Shown here piece after piece: positions 40,229 through 64,000 of a stretch of 64,000 nt of DNA. Source of the stretch: Amia ocellicauda (lineage: Eukaryota; Chordata; Actinopteri; Amiiformes; Amiidae); contig NC_089858.1 in the NCBI RefSeq assembly GCF_036373705.1, positions 17,047,749 through 17,111,748 of the forward strand, in the 5' to 3' direction. The position numbers were made by a program, and so were the translations under genes. The notes under the pieces were generated by a model that had not been told where the DNA came from, did not search any database, and saw nothing but the letters and a program-made list of their open reading frames with translations. Position 1 is the first letter of the stretch; every line of letters begins with the position of its first letter.

Positions 40229-40719
40229 CTGTGTATTCTGCTATAAATGTTACCTGTATTTATAAACCACAAGTGTGACCTTAGATTATTTTGTTTTGTA
40301 ATCTGTTTATTGCAAAAACATCCATATTTACACAAGTAGGTGCAGGTGCTCCTTTCGGCCCTACACATAAATAAACACATCCTATAAATACAGAACGACA
40401 ACACTAACCAGAGACCGAGCTACACATACAACTCAGCCTGAGAAACTGTAGATGACGTCTGAGCATGCTAACCCACTGTAACAGACGCACCTCAGCCTTT
40501 CAATGCTATAGTACACTGTAGGTTCCTTAATACAATAAATGGGAGAATGACAGATTAGTAAAAAACAACATATATAAAATAAATTAAAACCGTGCCTGTA
40601 AAGCCATGGATGCTGTGAACATTACTGTGGAATCGGTCCAACACCAGCCAGCCTCCACAACGAGGAGACCTTTCTATCAAAGTGCATTAACTGACCAGAT
40701 CTCCTGAAAGAACTTCACA

Positions 40720-40725
40720 TTTAAT
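40720..40725 (-). terminator. Candidate polyadenylation signal ATTAAA (ARL2BP)
   Basis: The minus strand reads ATTAAA about 560 bp past the stop. A canonical AATAAA is also present at 40306-40311. Which is used is unknown. Confidence 0.35.
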
Positions 40726-41282
40726 AACTGATCATAATTCCTCCATCGCATGAATGGCAGGAACAGACCTGGGGTGGGGGGGGTTTATCGGGAAGCCAGG
40801 TCTTTAGCAAGGACAGTATTCTCCACCTGCTCCCACCCTCGCAGACACAGGCCAAACGAGATGTGCGATATCCACACATGCACATGGTCTGTACTGCAGA
40901 GAGACCGAGTCCCATTTGTCCCGAGTCTGAACTGTAACAATGTGCAAAGAGGAAGAGAGTTGTTTATATTTTGGTCCTTTCGGTTGAATACTGGGGTTTA
41001 AAGAAAACGGTATTAAAAATGAAGTGGAAAATTATACACACACCCACGTGCCCACCCACCCTGGCTCACAAGTGCTCACCGGCAATATGCATGATGGTAA
41101 AAGACACCTGAATGATGCTGAGAATTGACTATACTGGACTCCAGAGAAGAGGGTGTTGTTCTGTCTGCAGGTGTTGTGAGCGAGAGTGCGAGTGACTACT
41201 GGGGGGATGTGTGACTGTATGTATACGTGTGTGTGTGCATTTCTCTATTTCTGTATGTGTGTGTTTGTGTGCATGTGGGAGG

Positions 41283-43274
41283 TCACTGGAGAGGTGAAGG
41301 ACAGTTTGCAGTCAATGATGTTGAAGAGGAAGCCGTTAATGATTTCACTACCAGCCCACTGCTGAGGTCCAGCCCACGGCCTTCTTTCTCCTGCAGAGAC
41401 ACGGGTAAAACAGAGGGTGGGGGGTGTGGTGAGAGAGAGTGTCTGGGTTAGTTTTGAGAGGCTGGACAATTTAAATTAGGAAAAATATAGAATGACTCAT
41501 TCAGCTTCCCTATGAATTGCAGGATCAGTGCTTTACTCACAGCTCTGTAATCCACAAACATTTCCTTGAAAGCCAGGAAGTCAGTGAAGGTTAACAACAT
41601 GTCAAAGATGTCCCCTGAAATTTCATCCTTGTGTTGCCTGGAACAGAAAGTGCAGTCCTCAGTCCCCTGCAGAAGTGCACGAGCCATGCCATTGAAACTG
41701 GGCACAACATTTTTCACACACACTGGTTATTTGTAACATTCTTATGGCAAAGGCTATTCTGATAACCGGACACAACAGCTGTAAAACACTATCACAGGCA
41801 AGATCTTAAAAACAACAAAAGACTGCTGATCTTGCCTGAATGATCACAGGGGAGCAGTGCCACCCACTGGTGAAATGGGACATCACTGCTAAGGTGTGCA
41901 GCCTGGAAAACACCTCCTGCACCTTCGCTCCCTCACAACTGTATGATTACACTGTTCTGAATATACAGGAGGTTAAAACTAATGATTTCCTTAAATAATA
42001 TATATAAAAAAAAAAAAAACATTTAAAAAGCTGTAGCATAAGGGAGGCAATTTTGTCACAGAAACATGGCTGCCTTGGCCGTAACCCTGCACCCCTGCAG
42101 CCGCTCACTTCAGTGATGCTGTGAAGGAGGTCATACTGAAGCCCGGCACCCTCTTCACCAGCTGCTGTTCAATGAACTTCTCCAGCAGGTCAATCTGCAG
42201 AGACAGGGAAGCACAGCACCAGTCAGTGAAACAGCCCGGGCAGGGATGCGGATGGCATGAACCATGGACAAAGGTAAAACACAAATGTATATGTGGAATA
42301 GCACCTGAAAGTTAAAAAAAAGGATGTGCTAAGCTATAAGACAAAAACAATAAAAAAAAACAGAAAAACTCAAGACAAAGACTACACAAGCTCTCCCTCT
42401 AGACTGCTGCGCAGTAGTTTCGATAACAGAAGAGCACTGCAGCGAGATCCTCACGTATTCATTGAAGATGGGCGTGTAGCTGAGCTTGTTCTCCTCCGAG
42501 TCCTCAAACTCCAGGTAGTACTTCTCCATGAAGCTCCGCTGCAGCTGCTGGAACTCTGCGTCTGCAAAAACCAACCACAACCCCCGAGACTTCAGCACTG
42601 CAGCCTGGCCACCTAGCACAGCGGTCTGTCCCTGTCATTGTCTCTGTCTCTCTCTGCTGGGGGTCAAAATAAACTCAGTCTCCATTAGCCACTCTAACAA
42701 CTGGTATCACAGACCTTGATTAGCACTAGTCTCCCATGACTAAAATAAGTGGACAGTCCGACACTAGTGCTAATCTGGGTCTGCCCAACCAGCCCTAAGA
42801 GAATCAGACTGGTTATGGTCAAGACAGGAATCCCCCAGTTGACAGCAACACCTCCAAATATGCAAGTTCATTAAATAACATACACATCCTACCAGACAGG
42901 CAGTCTAACATCGTATTGTCTTCCACATGGGTCTGTCGGCTCTTTGAGAGTGATTATTTGGGTTTATAAAAGGAGGAAAGCATTTATGTTCCCCTGTCGG
43001 TCCAGTGTTTCCGCTGAAAGAGAGACCGTCTGGGAGGTAATCATCGTTGCACTCACCCATAATTATGTCCTCAATGTTCCCGACCACCGCATCAAACTCC
43101 GCGTCCGCCTCGGAGGAACTGGGACAACAGGGACACAAACACCCGGCTCACGTCACTGCGCACCACGGCGTCACAAACCAAACCACCCTCCTTGCACGGA
43201 CAGAAATAAATCAAACACACAGATGCGAAGACTTACTTTGAAACTGCAAAATCATCTTCCTCCAAGTCCTCCAT
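41283..43274 (-). CDS. ARL2BP: ADP-ribosylation factor-like 2 binding protein (6 exons)
   Basis: BART, an effector that binds GTP-bound ARL2 and works at mitochondria, centrosome and ciliary base. Coding exons, 5' to 3': 43237-43274, 43057-43118, 42455-42561, 42109-42194, 41541-41637, 41283-41390 (stop TGA 41283-41285). They total 498 nt, 165 aa; human is 163. The BART domain covers most of the protein: DAEFDAVVGNIEDIIM, FQQLQRSFMEKYYLEFEDSE, YTPIFNEYIDLLEKFIEQQL, GDIFDMLLTFTDFLAFKEMF (short quotes). The start MEDLEEDDFAVS aligns with human MDALEGESFALS. The C-terminal tail after GLDLSSGLVV diverges. Transcribed away from a CpG-rich promoter near 43.3-43.8 kb. Neighbours PLLP and RSPRY1 are also its neighbours in human, as remembered. 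Confidence 0.95.
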
Positions 43275-45915
43275 TTCAACCGCATCATCGCCACCGAACA
43301 AAACTTCAGCGAGAAGACAAAACAAGAGAAACCCGTGAGGGCCCGAGCAACCCCCGGGGCCCCGCTGAGCCCCGGCCCCAGACAGACACACTTAGCGGGG
43401 ATCACCTTTCCACCCAGTCACAGCAGACTATATCGTGTACGCGGTTTCATTAATTCTCCTCCAGCGACAACTCGTGTTTCATGAGTTGTGAATAATAACA
43501 TTCATTTAACACATAATACTGATACACAATCGGCAACATATTGCATTCAAAACAAACGCCGACGCACCCCTGCACTGGCACTGAGCTCGCCTATTCGATA
43601 GCGGCATAAATCAGTGGCTTCTACCTCATACATACATACATACATACATATAAGTCATTCACTGGCGTCTTGTTTTGGGTTTTACCGAACCGTGTTTTGC
43701 ACGTACTTCTGTCTCTGGCAGCCATCCTCCCAGCCTGCACAGCTTTTCATACAAACGACTCCACAGCAACGAAACAACCGTCCCCCCCACCATCCGCTCC
43801 GGCAGGGAAACGGCGCGGACGAGATCAGTTCCGATCTCCATACTTACTATGACGTATGACGTTCTTCTATTGGAAACAATGGCTATCAGGGAACCAATGA
43901 CCTACCATCTAAGAATTGTTTGTATTTTTAATGTATATCTAAATACAGGGATTCAGGGATAATGAAGTATTGGATTGTATTCTGTAAATTAAATGGATCA
44001 CTTTCCGTATCACTAAACAATCATAAGGGGGGTCTATGAAACGGCCAGCCTGCAGCAGTAAGGGGGTCTTCCTCCTGATCTCAAGATGTTCAGGTGAAAA
44101 TTTGGCACTCAGTTATACAGCTATTGGAGTAATTTGCATATTCAAATACAAAATGGTGCATCTAGGTATACTCTTCAGCTACATCCCTCTGCTCCATCTG
44201 TTTTTAATGCCTGCAATACAATCCAGAATCAAACACAAGTGCTGAAAGAGCATTTATTTTCTTGAAAACCGCATCTGTACAAGAGTGGATCTCAGTTTCG
44301 CAACTTCCTCCTGACAATGACATCAGACCTCACGTCGGCTGTGCACAAGTCTTGTCAAAGGCTTCAGTTTACAAAATAAAAAACGTAAATGATGATAAAA
44401 TAATAAAAATCGGTAATTATACTCCAGTTGCCAGGATTCCAATCAAAGTCGGAGCTTTTTCTGAACCCGATAAACCTGTTCCACATGTTTGTTTAATAAA
44501 TAAAACTTGCTATTCACAAAAAGTATTTCTAAACAAATTCGACAAACCTTTCCAATACACAGAACACCGGAACCAGAACAATAATTGTATCCAAGATATA
44601 TATATATATTTGGAATTGTAATTTTCGGTGTATTCTAGAACTCATCAAGATCAGATCTGTGTGTGAGGATGCTGCTCAAGCTTCATCCGCCTGAAAACAG
44701 ACTGTATAATACTTTCCTCATTACAGCTGGGCTGTACGAAAACACTGTACTCGCTCTGTGGAAGTTCCCAGGCATGTTGTGGTCCTCGATCCAGCTGCAC
44801 TTGCAAAATATCTCCAATTGGAGGAGATGCTTTTGCCCTCAGGGGGCGGTTCAATTACATGCAAATATGATGTCATATTGTATTTACTGCATGTATTATT
44901 TTCCTACACCATCTTCAGAACATTAGAAGTCACTTCAGAAATGCATCAAGCCAGTGGAAAAGGCAAGTGGGGGACTGCAGAGTAAATGACATGTGTTGCA
45001 TACACTTCCACCAACTCAGAACATCCCCAGTCACCTTGGTTTTCAATGGGCATTCAATTAATCGAAACCTTGACTCTCTGTACTTATTTTACTCATGAGA
45101 TAAACACAGCTTCATCTGCAGCACGACAAGATCCAGTATTTCTGGAGAGCAGAGTGACAGTGGACTGGTTGTGGTGAGCTCCCCTTTTGGAGCCACACCG
45201 CGCCCAGTAACGGTCACGCGGAGACCTGTCCGAGACAGACGGGCTGTGCTGCTCGCTTAAGATATGGCTGAAGAAAACAAAACAAACAAAACAAAAAATG
45301 GAAACAAAAGCAAGAGAAAAATAACTTAAAAATATATAAACAAATTAAAAATAATAATTAAAAAAAAAAAAAAAACATTTGAGATTTATGCATTATTTTG
45401 TATGTATGTGGTGCAGTGTGACCATAGCTTTCCAAATCCTGGCCTTCAGGTGTGGCAGGGGGCTGGATGCTGACAGGGGAGGGGTGTGTGTCTAACACCC
45501 TGGCCCTGAACCTGCCCAGTATCCACGGAGTGTCTCACAGAGGCTGCACCATGATCTCCACAGGTCTGTCCTCTTGGGAGTGGGGTGGGACTGTGGGGGG
45601 GGGGGGTATTGGGGGAGGACCAAGATCTGCAGACTAGCGTGACCCCACCCCCACTACCTCCCCCTGCCTGGTTGTGCTCTCTAGAGCCCTCTGCCCCTGC
45701 CAGGCCTCCGTGTCGTCACCCTGCGCTGGTCAAGGCGAGCTCACAGTTTTACAGGGAAAGGTGTCGGCAGACGAGGCGGGCATTCTGCCAGCGTCGCGCG
45801 CGGGTTGGTCTCGAGCGGCGTCGCCATCCTGGGCCCTGCGCAGGCGTCACGCTGAAAGGGCCGGCGGGGGGGTGGGTCTGGGGGCCGAGGGGGGGCAGGG
45901 GAGCGGTCCCTGGTG
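43275..45915. other. ARL2BP promoter region and intergenic DNA up to the RSPRY1 stop
   Basis: CpG-rich ARL2BP promoter and 5' UTR at about 43,280-43,830, with a (CATA)n run at about 43,629-43,650. From about 43,900 to 45,400 the DNA is AT-rich with no gene. The last 500 bp is a G-rich and CpG-rich stretch that is probably RSPRY1 3' UTR. Confidence 0.5.
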
Positions 45916-59843
<13,928 letters not shown>

Positions 59844-61096
59844 TTAGAGAGTTTACAGGACCATCTCTTGACAAGCCCGAGCGGTATGTCAATCATGGTG
59901 TCGCCATTCGTCGGGAGCGGGACAGCGAGCCGGGCGACAGCAGATGCGCGATCAAGCATCATCTGCCCACGTCCTCATCAGCCAGGGTTTCGGAATCGAC
60001 ACCTGAGAAAAGACAAGAAAGGTGGATCAACACCAAATGCATGAACTGTACGCCTTGTCGAAAAGCTGACAGATTCACAAGTGTCCTGTGTAACTTGCGG
60101 GCGACCTAGGATATCTGCCGTTTTCAATCCGAACCCCCCCCCCCACCACTGAAGATGCTACTCTTAGCGATCATCTTACGTCCAGGAGAATGAGACGCAG
60201 TTTCACAGCTTTACTCTTCTCCACTTTGCCTCAGAGTCACCGCCTTACTACTTCCTTCAGAGGGAGAAACTAACAAAGTCACGGTGGGAAGATCTAGCTA
60301 ATTGGGGATGCTGTTGAGCAAGTTTGACGTGACCTGACTGACCTGACTCTCAAACTATACCCGTTTATAACCTGCACCGTTATATATTAAATAATAGCTT
60401 AGGCAAAACGTACCGTCACATGCAAAGTATCCTTTAATGTAATTATCACCATCAGCATCTCAGCAAAATGTATCCCTGTGTAAATAGGCATAATGTACTA
60501 CTGTGATGCGTACACTAAGCCCCTGCGTTTGCACCTTCTACACGGTACGGAAATATAATTAATCTATTTAGTAATAAGTCTGCCACCAATCCCCGGTCAG
60601 GAAACGACGTGCTTATTTAACACACCACATTAAATCCATACAGATTCCTGTGTAGCTGCGATTCTTGTGACTGCAGATGTGAGCTCTTAAAAGCGCTCAA
60701 TAAATCACCTTTATATACGTCGGTAGACATGTCTCTGCAGTGTGCAGGACAAGCTGCTGCATTTCAAATAAGAGCAGCGAGATACGGTTAGATCACACAG
60801 TATCTCTGCCGGCTGCCAGGTCTTACCCTACACAGCAGGAAACTACATGTCTGTCTCAGCACTGCCTGTCTTTCCATGAGACACTGGTAACAATGTGGCC
60901 GAGTAGTAACACACACAGCTACAGTAAAAACAAACAAATCCAAGTGTCTAAAATGAACCGATACGCGGTTTCTGTATTCGTTACATGTAGCCGGCCGTTC
61001 AGAGCGAGTCAGTCCCAAACAATGCTTTACAGCACAAACGCCACGGTGTAATAAGCCATTATTAGCAACGACACAGAGGTGTCCACCCACACCTAC
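59844..61096 (-). other. RSPRY1 5' UTR and probable 5' intron
   Basis: A strong minus-strand acceptor (TTTCTTGTCTTTTCTCAG) ends at about plus 60003, and a GTAGGT donor lies at plus 61091-61096. So a 5' UTR intron of about 1.1 kb is likely, with the first exon just right of 61096. Inferred from motifs only. Confidence 0.45.
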
Positions 61097-61500
61097 CCTG
61101 CGGACAGCGGAGATCCTCGGCGTGCGCTCCCCACTCTACCCCCGGGGATGGCTCTCTGAAGCAGGCCTCTCCGGTGGAAGGGAAGTCTTGTAAGTTTATT
61201 CGAACCGGCAGTAAATGGCAACGTTTACAATGTCGCCCCCCCTTCCTCTTGGAGTATCACGCACACACCTCCCCGGCCGTTTTCGGGTTCTCTTTTGTTT
61301 GTCTTGACGCTGGAGAAACGGCGTGTCTGCCGGTAAACCGATGTAGAGTGGTGATCCCGGTAATCAAAAGGTTTTTCTTCCCCCCCCCTTCTCGGTTCCT
61401 CAGAGTCAGGCGGTGAGGGGTGATGACGTCAGTGTAGGAACTATTCAAGGTGACGTAGCTGTTCTTCGAAGGTCCGGGGAGGCTCCTCCTAGCAACGGCG
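61097..61500 (-). promoter_or_regulatory. CpG-rich probable RSPRY1 promoter / first exon
   Basis: CpG dinucleotides are dense from about 61,080 to 61,620, against an AT-rich background. No TATA box. A TGATGACGTCA CRE-like motif occurs at 61,420-61,430. Assignment to RSPRY1 rests on its being the only gene start nearby. Confidence 0.5.
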
Positions 61501-61504
61501 GTAC

Positions 61505-61625
61505 ACAATGGTCGCGTCCGTGTAGTTCTGCGCAGATCTGCGCCGCTCCGCCAATGGGATCGGCGCAATCGCGCAGATCTGCGCAGACCTGCGGAAATGT
61601 GCGCTGCACGAAAGCGACCATTGTC
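61505..61625. repeat. Imperfect palindromic CpG-rich element
   Basis: Outer arms ACAATGGTCGC (left) and GCGACCATTGT (right) are inverted. Inside them the 14-bp perfect palindrome GCGCAGATCTGCGC occurs twice, at 61530-61543 and 61571-61584. It may be a small foldback element or a promoter motif cluster. Confidence 0.55.
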
Positions 61626-61639
61626 TGTCGTGGCAAGTT

Positions 61640-62123
61640 CCCTATTTTTCATGCGAATGAATCCGAACACAAAGGTGGGGGGATTCTCACATGGGGGATT
61701 TCTGTGTAACTCACCCCCCATGGATGAGCATGTAGTGGGTGGGGGTGGGGGGGCATGTACCAATCGCAAGCGCGTGTTTTAAAAACGATTTGGCCTGGAT
61801 GGATCTCTATTTTAATGTGTAACTTAAGCCAAATTAATACGGATATGTGCGTTTTAGCGGCTTGATAATTTGAGGTGGGGGTACTGATAGTCAAACCACA
61901 TTTTCAACCAATTAAATTAAAAAGCAATACATATTAAGTACATTCTGCTCCTTTAGAGTCTAATTCACAGACTGTGGGGGCGTATAGTCTGAAAGGATCC
62001 GAAACTTGCCATTCTCAGAATAGAAAGGTTTCCCAGAATAATAATGCAGTGGATCCTTTAACCTGTATTTGTTAATTCATCACTGTTGGATTATTAATAT
62101 ATATATATATATATATATATATA
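61640..62123. other. Spacer left of the Tc1 element
   Basis: No gene. It ends in an (AT)n microsatellite at about 62096-62123 into which the transposon inserted. Confidence 0.55.
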
Positions 62124-63341
62124 CACTCACCTAAAGGATTATTAGGAACACCATACGAATACTGTGTTTGACCCCCTTTCACCTACAGAACTGCCTTAAT
62201 TCTACGTGGCATTGATTCAACAAGGTGCTGAAAGCATTCTTTAGAAATGTTGGCCCATATTGATAGGATAGCATCTTGCAGTTGATGGAGATTTGTGGGA
62301 TGCACATCCAGGGCACGAAGCTCCCGTTCCACCACATCCCAAAGATGCTCTATTGGGTTGAGATCTGGTGACTGTGGGGGCCAGTTTAGTACAGTGAACT
62401 CATTGTCATGTTCAAGAAACCAATTTGAAATGATTCGACCTTTGTGACATGGTGCATTATCCTGCTGGAAGTAGCCATCAGAGGATGGGTACATAGTGGT
62501 CATAAAGGGATGGACATGGTCAGAAACAATGCTCAGGTAGGCCGTGGCATTTAAACGATGCCCAATTGGCACTAAGGGGCCTAAAGTGTGCCAAGAAAAC
62601 ATCCCCCACACCATTACACCACCACCACCAGCCTGCACAGTGGTAACAAGGCATGATGGATCCATGTTCTCATTCTGTTTACGCCAAATTCTGACTCTAC
62701 CATCTGAATGTCTCAACAGAAATCGAGACTCATCAGACCAGGCAACATTTTTCCAGTCTTCAACTGTCCAATTTTGGTGAGCTTGTGCAAATTGTAGCCT
62801 CTTTTTCCTATTTGTAGTGGAGATGAGTGGTACCCGGTGGGGTCTTCTGCTGTTGTAGCCCATCCGCCTCAAGGTTGTACGTGTTGTGGCTTCACAAATG
62901 CTTTGCTGCATACCTTGGTTGTAACGAGTGGTTATTTCAGTCAAAGTTGCTCTTCTATCAGCTTGAATCAGTCGGCCCATTCTCCTCTGACCTCTAGCAT
63001 CAACAAGGCATTTTCGCCCATAGGACTGCCGCATACTGGATATTTTTCCCTTTTCACACCATTCTTTGTAAACCCTAGAAATGGTTGTGCGTGAAAATCC
63101 CAGTAACTGAGCAGATTGTGAAATACTCAGACCGGCCCGTCTGGCACCAACAACCATGCCACGCTCAAAATTGCTTAAATCACCTTTCTTTCCCATTCAG
63201 ACATTCAGTTTGGAGTTCAGGAGATTGTCTTGACCAGGACCACACCCCTAAATGCATTGAAGCAACTGCCATGTAATTGGTTGGTTAGATAATTGCATTA
63301 ATGAGAAATTGAACAGGTGTTCCTAATAATCCTTTAGGTGA

Positions 63342-63344
<3 letters not shown>
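62124..63344 (-). mobile_element. Complete Tc1/mariner transposon, DD36E type
   Basis: 1221 bp between TA target duplications (62122-62123, 63345-63346). Terminal inverted repeats of 29 bp, 62124-62152 and 63316-63344, match perfectly by eye; the tip is CACTCACCTAAAGGATTATT. It carries one uninterrupted transposase gene on the minus strand. Both flanks are (AT)n, so it landed inside a microsatellite. Perfect ends and an open gene point to recent insertion. Confidence 0.93.
62183..63196 (-). CDS. Tc1/mariner transposase, intact
   Basis: 337 aa, one exon, stop TAG. It would cut and paste the surrounding element. The N-terminal bipartite helix-turn-helix DNA-binding region is at about residues 1-110 (GLSISQSAQLLGFSRTTISR is the first recognition helix region; RTTLRRMGYNSRRPHRVPL ends the second). 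The catalytic DDE triad is whole: D155 in AWSDESRF, D246 in FQQDNAPCH, E283 in DLNPIEHLWD. The second D and E are separated by 36 residues, not the 34 of classic Tc1, which matches the DD36E group described in animals under the name Incomer. The glycine-rich GGGGVMVWG box is present. The start MGKKGDLSNFERG is typical. Closest subfamily and activity are not testable here. Confidence 0.93.
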   Translation of the reverse strand: MGKKGDLSNFERGMVVGARRAGLSISQSAQLLGFSRTTISRVYKEWCEKGKISSMRQSYGRKCLVDARGQRRMGRLIQADRRATLTEITTRYNQGMQQSICEATTRTTLRRMGYNSRRPHRVPLISTTNRKKRLQFAQAHQNWTVEDWKNVAWSDESRFLLRHSDGRVRIWRKQNENMDPSCLVTTVQAGGGGVMVWGMFSWHTLGPLVPIGHRLNATAYLSIVSDHVHPFMTTMYPSSDGYFQQDNAPCHKGRIISNWFLEHDNEFTVLNWPPQSPDLNPIEHLWDVVERELRALDVHPTNLHQLQDAILSIWANISKECFQHLVESMPRRIKAVL

Positions 63345-63390
<46 letters not shown>

Positions 63391-64000
63391 GGTTAATATC
63401 TCATAGTTTGTAATCAAAGTAGTAGTATAATTGAAGATAGAATATGCATCAGTTTGAAAAGTAAGTAGATCAGAATTGTACTTGTCCCCCTACATTGCTG
63501 TTTGCAGCTATATTTATGATGATGATGATGATGATTATAACTGATCATACAATGGAAAGAGACCCCAAGACTAATTAAGATTTTACAATAATAATTTTAC
63601 AATAATTTGTAATATGCAAATACGAGCCCAGTAACGAACAGACAAGTGGCTAATGGAACAAAAAGTGTCACCTGGACTTAAAGTGTCATACTTGAGGAAA
63701 ATATTTCATATGTGACCAACAAATGTCATAAGGGAACATATTGTAAAGTAACAGCAGCACCTTCTGCCGCCCAGGTTGACCAGTTCTATTGCTAGTTGTT
63801 ACCATAGCAAGTCATTTTAGGATTAGTAATAATATATAGGCGTCACTGATAGTATATTAACAGGTGGATTAGTGTATGTGCTACTATGTAAGTCAGCAAT
63901 CTGTACCTCAGAAGCGGCGATATACAGTATGTGATTTAATAATAACAGCATATAACAGTCTGTTAGTGAATAAATCATTAAAGTGTCTTTGGCAACAATG
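63345..64000. other. AT-rich region right of the Tc1 element
   Basis: (AT)n to 63388, the second copy of the unnamed repeat, an (ATG)n run at about 63,515-63,535, and otherwise no gene to the window end. Confidence 0.5.
63402..63680 (+). repeat. Copy B of the unnamed dispersed repeat
   Basis: Shares ordered blocks with 15213-15480: ATAGTTTGTAAT, ATGCATCAGT, AATATGCAAATAC, AGCCC and a GGAACA...TGTCAC stretch. Same orientation. Interrupted here by an (ATG)n expansion. Confidence 0.45.

Larger units (their letters stand above)
39462..41282. other. Convergent 3' UTRs of PLLP and ARL2BP
   Basis: No coding exon. The PLLP 3' UTR reaches at least the AATAAA at 40223-40228. ARL2BP 3' UTR signals on the minus strand are ATTAAA at 40720-40725 and AATAAA at 40306-40311. 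If the distal ARL2BP signal is used, the two transcripts would come within about 80 bp of each other. Confidence 0.5.

Overview
This is nuclear DNA from a vertebrate, most likely a ray-finned fish. All seven protein-coding genes are spliced or compact vertebrate housekeeping or tissue genes. The repeats are of fish type: Tc1/mariner copies, a hAT element, CR1-like and L2-like LINE pieces and tRNA-derived SINE pieces. Genes are short and introns small. Protein lengths almost equal the human ones (AARS1 968 aa in both; RSPRY1 577 versus 576), which suggests a slowly evolving lineage such as a gar, bowfin, sturgeon or early-branching teleost. The species cannot be named from this window.

Layout, left to right. 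(1) 1-347: the last two coding exons of the sialyltransferase ST3GAL2 (+), then a long 3' UTR. (2) 4918-13958: AARS1, cytosolic alanyl-tRNA synthetase (-), 20 coding exons, with its promoter near 15.0-15.1 kb. (3) 15718-16545: EXOSC6 (+), a single-exon exosome subunit, head to head with AARS1. (4) 17640-23784 (or 23865): a 13-exon transglutaminase (-) with the catalytic Cys-His-Asp triad. (5) 26309-30617: TMPPE, a membrane metallophosphoesterase (-), 5 exons, with a nested hAT/CR1 insertion in one intron. (6) 31167-32260: two convergent tRNA-Leu(CAG) genes around an AT-rich duplicated spacer. (7) 33636-39461: PLLP, plasmolipin (+), 4 exons. (8) 41283-43274: ARL2BP (-), 6 exons, convergent with PLLP. 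(9) 45916-59843: RSPRY1 (-), 14 coding exons, with a large intron holding a Tc1 element invaded by a LINE. (10) 62124-63344: a complete-looking Tc1/mariner element with an intact 337-aa transposase of DD36E spacing.

The genes do not form a functional operon. As I remember the human map, ST3GAL2-AARS1-EXOSC6 and PLLP-ARL2BP-RSPRY1 are two separate blocks of chromosome 16q. Here they lie side by side, separated only by the transglutaminase, TMPPE and tRNA genes. Exon boundaries were set by eye from splice signals, reading frame and remembered human proteins. Reading frames close exactly in all six genes whose start and stop both lie in the window.

The points most worth a second look are the intact DD36E transposon, three GC-AG introns (two in AARS1, one in the transglutaminase), an ATF4/CHOP-type amino-acid response element upstream of AARS1, the paired tRNA genes with their duplicated spacer, a large foldback element in PLLP, and an apparently unnamed dispersed repeat present near 15.3 kb and 63.5 kb. 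I saw no retrovirus, LTR element, CRISPR array or bacterial-type system.
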